Made by a program: the position numbers and the translations under genes. Under the pieces are notes generated by a model, which saw only the letters and a program-made list of their open reading frames with translations, was not told the origin of the DNA and did no database searches. Of a stretch of 64,000 nucleotides of DNA, positions 1 through 9,463 are shown in pieces. The DNA is taken from the NCBI GenBank assembly GCA_019057795.1, contig JAHLWS010000026.1, forward strand, positions 1-64,000. Direction: 5' to 3'. Positions within the stretch are counted from its first letter, which is position 1. Each line of letters starts with the position of its first letter. This DNA is from Promethearchaeota archaeon (GTDB lineage: Archaea > Asgardarchaeota > Lokiarchaeia > Sigyniarchaeales > SOKP01).

Positions 1-1
1 A

Positions 2-985
2 GATTATACTGACGGTGTGTGGGGTACAGATACCGAAATAATGTATGCTACATATAACATTGCAACAGGATGGTCCAATGTCGCCTTAATTTCAGACGGT
101 TATAATGGCAGCTATTGGAACGACGGAGGTAGTTACGATCCCGCAATCGCTATTGATAGTAGCGACAGAGTTCATGTAGTATGGTATGATTATACTGACG
201 GTGTGTGGGGTACAGATGCCGAAATAATGTATGCTACTTATAACAATGCAACAGGATGGTCTAATGCCATCGTAATTTCAGACGGCAATAGTGGTGTTTA
301 TTGGAACGATGGATATAGTGGAACTCCCGCAATCGCTATTGATAGTAGCGATAAAGTTCACGTAGTTTGGGAAGATAATACTGACGGTGTGTGGGGTACA
401 GATGTCGAAATATTGTATGCTACATATAACATTGCAACAGGATGGTCCAATGTCACCTTAATTTCTGATGGGTTAAACGATATTTACTGGAATGATGGTC
501 ATAGTGTCAAGCCCGAAATCGCTGTTGATAGTAGCGATAGAGTTCATGTAGTATGGGACGATTATACTGACGGTGTGTGGAGTGCAGATGTCGAAATAAA
601 TGGTCCTACAGATGTCGAAATAATGTATGCTACATATAACATTGCATCAGGATGGTCCAATGTTACCTTAATTTCTGATGGATATAACGGTAGTTACTGG
701 AACGATGGTATTAGTCTCGGGTGCGCAATCGCTGTTGATAGTAGCGATAAAGTTTACGTAGTTTGGGACGATACTACTGATGGGGTATGGGGTACAGATA
801 CCGAAATAATGTATGCTATATATAATAATGCAACAGGATGGTCTAATGCCACCGTAATTTCAGACGGTTATAATGGCTGCTATTGGAACGATTGTCAAAG
901 CCGAGACCCAACGATTGCTATTAGTACAAATGAAGTTCATGTGGTCTGGGAAGATAATACTGACGGTGTGTGGGGTACAGATTTT
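2..985 (+). repeat. Tandem coding repeat, about 186-bp period
   Basis: Successive units begin at about 2, 188, 374, 560, 770 and 953, giving periods of 186, 186, 186, 210 and 183 bp. The 20-mer around gacggtgtgtggggtacag recurs nearly unchanged. The fourth unit is 24 bp longer because an ADVEI-like segment is duplicated. Such close identity suggests recent unequal recombination or gene conversion. Confidence 0.9.
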
Positions 986-1126
986 GAAATAATGCATATC
1001 GACTTTGAGATACCTGTCCCTCCTGTTGTTAGCGGTCCTGGAGGTATTCCTTTCGGGAATTTTTACCTTTTGTTTATAGCTATTAGTATAATAGGACTTG
1101 TAGCATATAAGAAGCGAAAAATATAA
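2..1126 (+). CDS. Repetitive propeller-type surface protein, 5' end outside the window
   Basis: The frame is open from base 2, so the true start lies upstream. The protein is five repeats of about 62 residues plus part of a sixth. Each contains the cores DGVWGTD, EIMYATYN, ATGWSN, ISDG, YWNDG and a DSSD-VHVVW strand, a pattern typical of sialidase/BNR-like beta-propeller blades. The C-terminus has a GPGGIPFGN turn, one hydrophobic helix and the basic end KKRKI, which looks like a membrane anchor with the propeller outside the cell. Several C-terminally anchored Asgard surface proteins end this way (family knowledge). No enzymatic residues can be assigned; adhesion or glycan binding is only inference. 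Confidence 0.75.
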   Translation, partial: DYTDGVWGTDTEIMYATYNIATGWSNVALISDGYNGSYWNDGGSYDPAIAIDSSDRVHVVWYDYTDGVWGTDAEIMYATYNNATGWSNAIVISDGNSGVYWNDGYSGTPAIAIDSSDKVHVVWEDNTDGVWGTDVEILYATYNIATGWSNVTLISDGLNDIYWNDGHSVKPEIAVDSSDRVHVVWDDYTDGVWSADVEINGPTDVEIMYATYNIASGWSNVTLISDGYNGSYWNDGISLGCAIAVDSSDKVYVVWDDTTDGVWGTDTEIMYAIYNNATGWSNATVISDGYNGCYWNDCQSRDPTIAISTNEVHVVWEDNTDGVWGTDFEIMHIDFEIPVPPVVSGPGGIPFGNFYLLFIAISIIGLVAYKKRKI

Positions 1127-1133
1127 TTAACAC

Positions 1134-1156
1134 TTTATTTTTTTTCTATTTTTATT
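1134..1156 (+). terminator. T-rich archaeal-type terminator
   Basis: A run of Ts begins a few bases after the stop of the propeller gene. Archaeal RNA polymerase terminates at oligo-T without needing a hairpin. The call rests on composition and position only. Confidence 0.35.
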
Positions 1157-1236
1157 AAAATGCCTTTACTTAAGTAAATCCTATTATAGTAGAATTAGCA
1201 ATAATGTTAAAGAAATAACGGATATTTATAAAGAAC

Positions 1237-2160
1237 TCATAAAATAAGAGCTCCAATAGCTCCAGCAAACTCTGAATTTTCAATAAACACTGGTTTTTTC
1301 CTTTTAAATTTACAAAGTAGTGATAGAATTTGTTTTACAGTTTTATTTCCCATCAGAAAGCCTCCACAGAAAACAATATTTTTCATGTTATAGTTTTCAG
1401 CCATAAGAGTAGCAATCGTTCCAATGTTTTCTCCAATAATTCCAATTAGGGAATTAATTAGATCTTCCTTTTTTAATGATTTGATATCAAAATCTTTTTT
1501 AATCTTGCCTAAAGAAGCTGCTGTAAATTCTCTAAATAATTTATCAACTCTAGTATCTTCAATATCATAAATGTCAGCTACTTTTAAGTCAATGCTAAAT
1601 CGGTTCCCCTTACGAGCTAGATCAATTGCATCAAAATAGTCATCCATATTAAATAACAATTTAATTAATCCCATGAATAAACCTCCGCCCATAGCAGATC
1701 CTCCTATATGTTCGAAATTAGAGTTGAGGAAATGATCGGAATCGGAGAGCGCCTTAACATTATCGCTTTTTAGTACGATTGATGTTCCAGTCCCTATAGT
1801 AACTATTACTGAAGCCGGTAGAGCCCGGTTTTTATAATATTTATAGAGAAACTCCAATCCCTCTATATTTGCTTCAAATTCGTTAATTAAACTAGTTTTA
1901 GTTTCGTTAGAATATTTCTTATATAGCGAAAAAGCCTTTCCTCCAGTGAAATTAATAAAACTAAAATTTTTTCTATTAAAATCTAAAAATTCGATTATTT
2001 CACGAAAATCTGGTCCCGTTTGGCTCATAGATAGCATGATTTCATTTTCTTTGCAGTACGCAACCTTTGTTAAGCTCTGACCGATATCTATTCCTACAAC
2101 ATTGGAAGGAATATTTATTTCTGAATGTTCTAACCGAATCTTTAATTCGAATTGCTTCAA
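1237..2160 (-). CDS. Type II (eukaryote-like) pantothenate kinase-family protein
   Basis: This 307-residue ASKHA-fold protein has the motifs of type II pantothenate kinases: GIDIGQSLTK (23-32, phosphate loop), FTGGKAF (about 71-77), IGTGTS (122-127), GGSAMGGG (153-160) and FCGGFLMGN (about 264). These enzymes phosphorylate pantothenate in CoA synthesis. Most archaea instead use pantoate kinase and phosphopantothenate synthetase, so the family is notable here. It is divergent from the DUF362 gene, with about 62 bp between the starts. The family is convincing; the substrate is inference, since related ASKHA kinases can differ. Confidence 0.75.
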   Translation of the reverse strand: MKQFELKIRLEHSEINIPSNVVGIDIGQSLTKVAYCKENEIMLSMSQTGPDFREIIEFLDFNRKNFSFINFTGGKAFSLYKKYSNETKTSLINEFEANIEGLEFLYKYYKNRALPASVIVTIGTGTSIVLKSDNVKALSDSDHFLNSNFEHIGGSAMGGGLFMGLIKLLFNMDDYFDAIDLARKGNRFSIDLKVADIYDIEDTRVDKLFREFTAASLGKIKKDFDIKSLKKEDLINSLIGIIGENIGTIATLMAENYNMKNIVFCGGFLMGNKTVKQILSLLCKFKRKKPVFIENSEFAGAIGALIL

Positions 2161-2222
2161 AATATTTAACCACTCTTAATATTTTAATAAAGATTTATTT
2201 AATTATTTAATTTTAATATTTT

Positions 2223-3626
2223 GTGATAGAGAACTCTAATATGAATAGTATAGAAGTTGCAATTATTAAAAGTGGTAGTTCAAGTGAAGCAATAACCGAG
2301 GGAATTGAAAAACTTGGCGGAATTTCGGGATTCATAGAAAAGGGAGATCAAGTTTTCGTAAAAATCAATTTAAGAACGCCAGAAGGATTTCCCGTTAATA
2401 ATAATTTTGATACAATTAAAACTATAATAAATTTATGCAAAGAAGCAGATGCGAAAAACATTTTTGTTGGGAGTTATCCCTTTAATAGATTAACAACTAA
2501 TTCGGTTGCTAAAACTTTAGGGATTCAGTCGTATGTAGAAAAACTGGGGGCAGAATTTGTATTTTTAGAAGATCAAAACAAATACCCTTTAAAATCCGTT
2601 GAGATAAATGGTAAAACTATAGAATTTCCAAAAGTAATACTTGAATCTGATAGGTTAATCTTATTGAACCAAGTTAGCGTAGATCCTCTGTTTAAATGCA
2701 CGATATCATTACTAAACACCTATTCTCTTGTGTCTAATCAATTTCAAAAAATTCAAAAAAATGTAAGAAGCGGAAAAGATTACTTACATTTAGATCAATA
2801 CAAACAGGATTTAATTACTAATATCCTTGATGTTTTCAGCGTCAAAAAGCCAAATCTAGTTATAAACGATCTGTTCTACTTTTTAGAAGGCGCTGGACCG
2901 TTTATCTACAAAGATTCTAATTTGAAGCGTACAAATTTAATTGTAGTAGGAAATGATGCGGTAGCAGTTGATTTAATTACTTTAAGATTGTTCGAGATTG
3001 ATTTATTAAACAGTGATATTCTCTTAGAAGCGCGCCATAGAAGCTTAGGAATAACTGATATACCTAATATTAAGTTAATAGGCGAAAATCTTGAAGACTT
3101 CATATTAAATGTTGATTTTTGCGTGAGTAAATTAGAAGATATTAATTTAAAAAATACTTATGTGAAAGCGGGGCGAATTTGCTCTGGATGCTTCAAAGAA
3201 GCGTATCATCTATTGAATCTAATGAAAACTCACATGACAAAAGATTTAAAATATATAAAAAAACAATCCTTCTTGATCGGAGAAAAGCCTCCAAAACCAG
3301 AATCTTTAGAAAATCTTATTTTGTTTGGAGATTGTGCTATTGAAAGCACAGAGAATCGTGAGTTTAGAAGAATTATTATTACAAATAGCAAGGATTACTT
3401 TGAAACTGCTAAAAAAAAGCTAAAAAAAGATTTCAAAGCTCAAGATAAACCCCAAATTAAGGAAAAAGTAAACAAAAAGATTGTCGAACTTCCAGGGTGT
3501 CCTCCAAGTAGATTTGATTGCATAAATTCTCTTGTTAGCTATTACGGAAAATCACAAGTCCCAAATTTATACTTTTTTAATAATCTAATAAAAACATATT
3601 ATAATCGAGAGACAGATAAAAAATAG
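2223..3626 (+). CDS. DUF362-type iron-sulfur-associated protein
   Basis: This 467-residue protein starts at GTG 2223 or ATG 2241. The N-terminal 300 residues match the DUF362 pattern: KINLRTPEG near 48, NVAxDAVAVDLI near 245 and a LGI segment near 280. DUF362 proteins often carry ferredoxin domains. Here only scattered Cys pairs remain (CSGC about 321, PGCPP about 415), so it may bind a cluster or a metal differently. Its role is unknown. It lies 16 bp before the next gene and is probably co-transcribed with it. Confidence 0.65.
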   Translation: MIENSNMNSIEVAIIKSGSSSEAITEGIEKLGGISGFIEKGDQVFVKINLRTPEGFPVNNNFDTIKTIINLCKEADAKNIFVGSYPFNRLTTNSVAKTLGIQSYVEKLGAEFVFLEDQNKYPLKSVEINGKTIEFPKVILESDRLILLNQVSVDPLFKCTISLLNTYSLVSNQFQKIQKNVRSGKDYLHLDQYKQDLITNILDVFSVKKPNLVINDLFYFLEGAGPFIYKDSNLKRTNLIVVGNDAVAVDLITLRLFEIDLLNSDILLEARHRSLGITDIPNIKLIGENLEDFILNVDFCVSKLEDINLKNTYVKAGRICSGCFKEAYHLLNLMKTHMTKDLKYIKKQSFLIGEKPPKPESLENLILFGDCAIESTENREFRRIIITNSKDYFETAKKKLKKDFKAQDKPQIKEKVNKKIVELPGCPPSRFDCINSLVSYYGKSQVPNLYFFNNLIKTYYNRETDKK

Positions 3627-3642
3627 AGAGATTAAATTCACT

Positions 3643-5193
3643 ATGATAAATCAATTTTTCAAGGAAAACTGGCTAAAAATCTTAAAGTTTAACTCAAAAG
3701 TAAATATAATTGAAGACCCAAAAGAGTTAAAAGAAACGGTAAGAATTCCCTTAACACCAAATGAAATTAATCCCTTCCTTTTGTATCGCTTGTTTGAGCT
3801 CTTATATCCTAAATTCATAAACGACCAACAAAATATTCTTGATATAGTAATATCAGATTTCGAGCTCGATAACATCGTATTTGGACTTTACTTGTATGAA
3901 ACTACTAAACCAGGAATACATGCAAGAATTAAAGGACTTCCTAAAGATTCTATTGAAATTAAACAAGATGATTTACACAATCTGGATACACTCTTCAATA
4001 GAATTCAATTAATTATACAAAAAGACCACGGAATAAAGATTTCTTGTATAAGATTGATAAGAAAAAGAACCATCGATTTAATGAATAGTCACTGCGAAAG
4101 ATTGACCAAGTCCACTTATTACGAATTTATTCAGAGTCTTCTAGATATAATTCAAATTTTACTAGAGCAGGAATTAATTTTTATTTATCCTGAACCAAAT
4201 ATTTTAAGATTTCTGAAAAGTAGCGTTACTTTACTGGACGGCATTAAATTCTCAAAAGTCTTTGAATTCATTGAAAGCGTAATCCCTTCATTTAACGCAT
4301 TATTTGTAATAAATTCCAATAATCCACCAATATTCCTAAAAATAAAAAAGGATAATACAAAATCTTTACATCCCGAAATTGAACTCAATTTAAATGGGTT
4401 AGAAAGCGAAAAATTTGATTTTGACGAGCAAAATCTCTTACCAGACTTAAAGGGCCTTCAAGCTGATTTTAAAACTGAAAAAATAATTAACATAGACCAA
4501 AGTTCTCTTCTCAATTTTCTTTCAGAATTATTTGAAATGGAAGTTCCCCCGAGCAAAGAAAAAGTAAAATTAATCCTCCAAAAGCTTTTGTATGGAATCA
4601 GAAGTTACGATTTATATTGGAATATGGTTCCCAAGCCAATAATATCCAATACTCTAATTAGGTTTTTAATTAGACTTTTTGGAATCAATCTTAATCTAAA
4701 GAAACTTTCTCATTGGGCTACACCGGACTTTTTTTTCGGGCTTATTGATACTTATATAGGACTAAATGCTAATATTTTAATTATTTTAACTGAGCAAAGA
4801 AATAAAACTCCAAATTTAAATAATCTTATGCTCGTAAGAATTGAAAATGGGTCTATAAATAAGCTTGAATATATTAACGATAAAAATTTTCTTTCTAAAG
4901 TTGATCAAGAGTCGCTTGAATCAATTAGGTTAAGTGTTTCTGAAAAATTTGGTTTTATTACAACCGTTTTTAAAGTAGATAAATTCCTTATTAAGGCCGT
5001 TCTAAGCGCTTTTCTTATCAATTTTCACAAAACTTCTTTGTTTTCAATCTTAAAAGTTCTCAAATTATTGAAAAAACAGCAATATTTTCAAATATATCCT
5101 GAAATACCCCCATATACCTTAATAAAGAATAAAAGAAGTTTTTCTCTTTTAAAAGATGTGTTGTCTATTGTTATCGATAAACACGAGTTTTAG
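3643..5193 (+). CDS. Conserved-looking protein of unknown function, 516 aa
   Basis: I recognise no family. The protein is mostly alpha/beta, rich in Leu, Ile and Lys, with no signal peptide, convincing membrane helix or Cys motif. Codon use matches its neighbours and the frame is clean. It follows the DUF362 gene by 16 bp, so the two probably form an operon. It converges with asd, the stops being about 10 bp apart. Confidence 0.6.
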   Translation: MINQFFKENWLKILKFNSKVNIIEDPKELKETVRIPLTPNEINPFLLYRLFELLYPKFINDQQNILDIVISDFELDNIVFGLYLYETTKPGIHARIKGLPKDSIEIKQDDLHNLDTLFNRIQLIIQKDHGIKISCIRLIRKRTIDLMNSHCERLTKSTYYEFIQSLLDIIQILLEQELIFIYPEPNILRFLKSSVTLLDGIKFSKVFEFIESVIPSFNALFVINSNNPPIFLKIKKDNTKSLHPEIELNLNGLESEKFDFDEQNLLPDLKGLQADFKTEKIINIDQSSLLNFLSELFEMEVPPSKEKVKLILQKLLYGIRSYDLYWNMVPKPIISNTLIRFLIRLFGINLNLKKLSHWATPDFFFGLIDTYIGLNANILIILTEQRNKTPNLNNLMLVRIENGSINKLEYINDKNFLSKVDQESLESIRLSVSEKFGFITTVFKVDKFLIKAVLSAFLINFHKTSLFSILKVLKLLKKQQYFQIYPEIPPYTLIKNKRSFSLLKDVLSIVIDKHEF

Positions 5194-5202
5194 ATAAGAC
5201 GA

Positions 5203-6297
5203 TTACTTTAAAAAACCCTTAACTTTTAATAATTCAGCGTTTAAGATTGCTCCACCTGCCGCACCTCTAATTGTATTATGACTTAACGCGACAAACTTGT
5301 AATCGAAAACATTATCTTTTCTTAATCGACCGACAGTAACTGCCATACCTTTATCGTTATCTCTATCCTTCCTTGGTTGTGGCCTATCAACGTTTTCTAA
5401 GTAAATAATAGGTTGTTTTGGCGCGAACGGTAAATCTAATTCTTGAGGAACTGATTTAAACTCTTTCCAAATTTTAATAATTTCTTCTTTTGTGGGTATT
5501 TTATTTTTAAATTTCACATTGACACATGCCGTGTGGCCGTCTGTAACTGGAACCCGTGTACAAGTTGCACTTATTTGTATTGAATCGTTGTTAATTATTC
5601 CTTTTTCTCCAACTTTTCCTAAGACTTTTAAGGGCTCCTTTTCAGATTTCTCTTCCTCTCCTCCAATATAAGGCACGATGTTATCCACCATATCTAAAGA
5701 AGGGACCCCAGGGTATCCCGCCCCAGAAACAGCTTGAAGTGTAGTTATGATCAATTTTTCTACTTTAAATCCATTTACTTCGAGAGCATAAATTGGCGTC
5801 ATGTAACTCTGAATTGAACAATTAGGTTTGACCACGACAAATCCTTTTGATATCCCTCTATTTTTTTGTTGAATAGAAATTATTTCTGTGTGACTATGGT
5901 TGATTTCTGGGATTATCATGGGTACATCCGCGGTCCATCTGTTTGCTGAACTGTTACTGATAACGGGAATACCTTTCTTAGCGTACTTAAATTCAATTTT
6001 TTTTGTATCTTCTTTTTGTGGTAAGTCCATAGCTGAAAATACGAACCTTATATTAGATTTAAGGGAGTTAAAATCTTGAACATCTCTGACAATTAAATCT
6101 TTAACTTCTTTTGGGATTTCTATTGACATCTGCCACTTTTCCTTTACAGCTTCCTCGTAAGGTTTATCTGCGGATCTATGTGAAGCTGCAACATCAGCAA
6201 TTTTAAACCAGGGGTGTTCTTTCAATAATTTAATATAATTCTGTCCAACAACCCCAGTTGCTCCCAATATACCAATTTTTATTTTTTCCGAAGGCAT
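5203..6297 (-). CDS. asd: Aspartate-semialdehyde dehydrogenase (archaeal/fungal type)
   Basis: It reduces L-aspartyl-4-phosphate to aspartate semialdehyde with NADPH, the branch point to Thr, Met and Lys. The 364-residue protein has the dinucleotide loop GILGATGVVGQ (9-19), the catalytic Cys160 in VKPNCSIQSY, the SGAGYPG loop near 191-197 and the likely catalytic His255 in TDGHTACV. Length and motifs fit the archaeal/fungal subgroup rather than the bacterial one. It is transcribed alone; the upstream region to 6411 is AT-rich and shared divergently with the TPR protein. Confidence 0.93.
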   Translation of the reverse strand: MPSEKIKIGILGATGVVGQNYIKLLKEHPWFKIADVAASHRSADKPYEEAVKEKWQMSIEIPKEVKDLIVRDVQDFNSLKSNIRFVFSAMDLPQKEDTKKIEFKYAKKGIPVISNSSANRWTADVPMIIPEINHSHTEIISIQQKNRGISKGFVVVKPNCSIQSYMTPIYALEVNGFKVEKLIITTLQAVSGAGYPGVPSLDMVDNIVPYIGGEEEKSEKEPLKVLGKVGEKGIINNDSIQISATCTRVPVTDGHTACVNVKFKNKIPTKEEIIKIWKEFKSVPQELDLPFAPKQPIIYLENVDRPQPRKDRDNDKGMAVTVGRLRKDNVFDYKFVALSHNTIRGAAGGAILNAELLKVKGFLK

Positions 6298-6411
6298 ATT
6301 AGTTCAAGTTGATATTAAATTTTTAAACTCTTAAATGAGTAATTATAGAATAATTTTATTAAATTATTAATTTATAAATATCATAATAATCAAAAACTTG
6401 TTGTAAAATAT

Positions 6412-7773
6412 ATGCCAAGCCAAAATGCTGATTTATTGAAAAAAGCTGAACAGTTGACATTTCAATCAAAAATCGCAATAAGAAATAAAAATTACGAATC
6501 AGCTATTTCGTCTTTATTAATAGCTAGAGATCTCTATACTAAATTAGGATTAACAGGAGAAATTGGGATAGTAATAAAAGAAATTGTTCGATTAAAGAAT
6601 TTAAAAAAAGAGGAAAATGTCTCTTTAACCGTTTCTAAAGATCAATTTATTACTCCCAACGATAGAATCCCTATTAAATCAAGGTTGAATAGTGAAAAAG
6701 TAGCACAGTCTGAAGATAATCAGATATCGGAGATAAAGGGAAACGAAATTTTAGAAATTGCTAGAAACTTAGCTCTAGAAGACAAATTCGATGAATCTGT
6801 GAAGCTTTATAACAATGCTTATAATATTTTCAAGCAACTTAGTTATGATTACGAATGTAAGCAAATATTATGGCAAATAAATGAAATTAAGGAGTACCAA
6901 CGATGGGCTCAATTACGAAAATCTAAAGGCATTCAAGTCACCTTAAAAGATATCGTAGCGTTAGCTTCTGCTGAAAGAAGGCGACAGAGAATACAAAAAG
7001 GCTTAGGCGTAGGGAGAAAACCTATAGAACTTGCTGGAAGTAAATTAGAAAAACAAAAAGACCCAGTTATAACTCAACATAAAAAATACAAATTATTTGA
7101 ACAAATGAAAAAAAGCGAGGAAATGGAAAGGGAGCTAGCAAACAGGTCAATTTCAATAGCACAAGAACAACATGAACAAAAAAATCAAAAAAGGAAAGAA
7201 CATCAAAACAAATTAAAACTACTTCGAGAAAAGAAAATGCAAGAAGAAGCTCTTACTGCAAAAGCACAGGATCTTTTAGGCAAGGGAAACCAAAGTCTTC
7301 AACAAAAAGATTACGACGAGGCTAAATCTTTATATAGACAAGCGATTGAATTATTTATTCAGCTTGGTTGGCGTGATCAAATAACTCATTTCGCAAATGA
7401 GTTATTAAATATAGATCGATATAAAAAAGAAGAAGAATTGAAGTTAGAGCGAGCTACACTAAAAAAATTAGAAGAGGAACAAGAATTTCAGAAAAAAGTT
7501 TCAAGTATTTTAAGTGAGAAGCAAAAACATAAAGCAAAGCTACAGCAAAGACAACTTGCTCTTTCTCCTGAAATTAAAAATAAGTTAGAGAAAGCAGAGC
7601 TAACAAGAGCTAAAGCAGAAAAAGAAGAGAGTATGAACAAATTTTCCAGAGTTCTGGCTCGGTATCAGTATATTCTTCAATTATACGAATCAATTCCTAA
7701 AGATTCCATTGATTTATCTATCAAAGTTTCAGAAATAGAGCAAAAGATTTTAGAGTTAAAAGCGAAATTGTAA
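6412..7773 (+). CDS. TPR/MIT-like helical repeat protein with coiled coil
   Basis: The protein is 453 residues and all helical. Three helical-hairpin segments resembling TPR or MIT motifs lie near residues 5-50, 112-160 and 280-330; an example is LGKGNQSLQQKDYDEAKSLY. They are separated by highly charged Lys/Glu/Gln coiled coil (about 225-270 and 340-400). There is no signal peptide or membrane segment. It is probably a cytosolic scaffold; the partner is unknown. The promoter region is divergent from asd. Confidence 0.6.
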   Translation: MPSQNADLLKKAEQLTFQSKIAIRNKNYESAISSLLIARDLYTKLGLTGEIGIVIKEIVRLKNLKKEENVSLTVSKDQFITPNDRIPIKSRLNSEKVAQSEDNQISEIKGNEILEIARNLALEDKFDESVKLYNNAYNIFKQLSYDYECKQILWQINEIKEYQRWAQLRKSKGIQVTLKDIVALASAERRRQRIQKGLGVGRKPIELAGSKLEKQKDPVITQHKKYKLFEQMKKSEEMERELANRSISIAQEQHEQKNQKRKEHQNKLKLLREKKMQEEALTAKAQDLLGKGNQSLQQKDYDEAKSLYRQAIELFIQLGWRDQITHFANELLNIDRYKKEEELKLERATLKKLEEEQEFQKKVSSILSEKQKHKAKLQQRQLALSPEIKNKLEKAELTRAKAEKEESMNKFSRVLARYQYILQLYESIPKDSIDLSIKVSEIEQKILELKAKL

Positions 7774-7815
7774 TATTTTAGGCTTCTTTTATATAACTAA
7801 TTAATTAATTAAATT

Positions 7816-8871
7816 TTGTTACAAAATTTCATGAAGAACCCCTTTTTAGGATTTTCCCACGTCCATAATTCAAAAGAATTATTAGACATAGCTTTTAAGA
7901 GAGCTATGAAAAGTAGCGCTCAAGTCTCAAAGAATGCGCCTATTCTTTTAAAGGCAAAAAAAAAGGAATTTACACGAATAAAAGTAGCAATTAAGGAATT
8001 AATAGAGAGAATACTTGTTATAATTAAGAAAGTGCCAATAATAGACGATCTACCTGATTTTTACAAAGAGTTAGCTTCATTATTGGTCGATGTTGACGAG
8101 TTAAAATTAACTCTTGGAAAACTTAATGGAATTTTACCCGTTTTAAGCAAATTAGAAAGGGAACATTCAAAAAAATTAAGTCAGATTGAAACACCTAAAG
8201 ACGCTGATCGAATCAGAAGAGCTGCTTTCGGAAGAGTTTCCTCGATAATTAGAAAACAAAATAAAAACCTCGAATATTTAAATAGCGTTAGAGGGAGATT
8301 AAAAGAAATCCCCTCGCTCGATTATACTACGCATTGTATCGTAGTCGCGGGATATCCTAATGTGGGAAAAAGTAGTATTGTGAAAAATATTTCAACGAAC
8401 AAAAAAGTTGAAATTCAAGAATACCCATTCACAACAAAAAAATTATCATTAGGCCATCTATTTATCGAGAAGAGATTTGATTCAATTAAATTACAAATTA
8501 TGGATACACCCGGAATATTGGACAGGTCAATGGCAGAAAGAAACAACATTGAATTACAAGCAGTTTTAGCCCTAAAACTAATATCTGACTTAATTCTTTT
8601 CGTGTTTGACCCAACTCCCGCATGTGGTTATTCTATTGATTCGCAATTGGACTTATTTTACGAAATTAAAAATAATTTTACAAAAGAGGGAAAAATCCAG
8701 ATGGTAATTCTATTCAATAAAATGGATCTAGCCAACTCTGATGAGATTGAATATCTTAAAGAAAAATTAAATATAAGAGACGAAGAGTATTTTTTAATTA
8801 ACGCTTTAACCGGAGAAAACCTTGATAAAGTAATTTATTATTTAAAAGATAAGTATGATAACTCACAGTAA
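7816..8871 (+). CDS. Nog1-family GTPase
   Basis: This 351-residue protein has a helical N-terminal NOG1 domain followed by an OBG/Nog1-type G domain: G1 GYPNVGKSS (179-187), switch region PFTTK, G3 DTPG (near 230) and G4 NKMD (near 298). Archaeal and eukaryotic Nog1 acts in large-ribosomal-subunit assembly, which is the likely role. The start is either TTG 7816 or ATG 7831; a TATA-like ttatataact at about 7789 suggests a nearly leaderless transcript. It lacks the C-terminal extensions of eukaryotic NOG1. Confidence 0.88.
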   Translation: MLQNFMKNPFLGFSHVHNSKELLDIAFKRAMKSSAQVSKNAPILLKAKKKEFTRIKVAIKELIERILVIIKKVPIIDDLPDFYKELASLLVDVDELKLTLGKLNGILPVLSKLEREHSKKLSQIETPKDADRIRRAAFGRVSSIIRKQNKNLEYLNSVRGRLKEIPSLDYTTHCIVVAGYPNVGKSSIVKNISTNKKVEIQEYPFTTKKLSLGHLFIEKRFDSIKLQIMDTPGILDRSMAERNNIELQAVLALKLISDLILFVFDPTPACGYSIDSQLDLFYEIKNNFTKEGKIQMVILFNKMDLANSDEIEYLKEKLNIRDEEYFLINALTGENLDKVIYYLKDKYDNSQ

Positions 8872-8957
8872 TTATCAAAATTGACTCGAAACTCTATCTT
8901 TATTAAATACAAACTTTATTTATTATTTTACAGATAGTTCTATTTAGAAATTTTTAT

Positions 8958-9452
8958 ATGCTTAGCCGGAGAAAAATAATTATGGAAGAATTTAAGATTA
9001 ATTTTGGTAATCTAAAAGTTGATCAATTGGGTTATGTATTCAAAGACATTGAAAAGCAGGCAAAGATAATGGAATCCATGTTTGGATTTTCAAAATTTAT
9101 TTTTGGTGATTGGCATACATATAGCATGAAATTTCGAGGTAATAATTCAGAAATAACTTTCAGAATGGCATTCAGTAGATTAGGTAGTACCCAGGTGGAA
9201 TTAATACAATGGAAATCTGGAGATTGTTCATATAAGAAATTTCTTGATAAGGGTAATGAAGGCTTTCATCATATTGCTTGTTATATTGAGGATATAGATT
9301 CATATATAAAAGAATTTGAGAAAATTGGAATAGGGATTTTACAAGAAGGGGTAGTTTTAAATACACGAATTGCATATATGGATACTCAAAACACTTTCGG
9401 TACGATTGTAGAACTATTAGAAAAAATTAGACGTAGAAAGAAGAAGAAATAG
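8958..9452 (+). CDS. VOC/glyoxalase-fold protein, methylmalonyl-CoA epimerase-like
   Basis: The 164-residue protein has one pair of beta-alpha-beta-beta-beta modules. Metal-ligand-like positions sit in KVDQLGYVFKD, GFHHIACYIED and FGTIVELLE, the order seen in methylmalonyl-CoA epimerase-type VOC proteins. The C-terminus is a Lys/Arg tail. ATG 8958 has an alternative at ATG 8982 (MEEFKINFG), which fits the family start better. It lies 11 bp before mfnF. The substrate cannot be named from sequence alone. Confidence 0.65.
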   Translation: MLSRRKIIMEEFKINFGNLKVDQLGYVFKDIEKQAKIMESMFGFSKFIFGDWHTYSMKFRGNNSEITFRMAFSRLGSTQVELIQWKSGDCSYKKFLDKGNEGFHHIACYIEDIDSYIKEFEKIGIGILQEGVVLNTRIAYMDTQNTFGTIVELLEKIRRRKKKK

Positions 9453-9463
9453 AAAATTATAAT

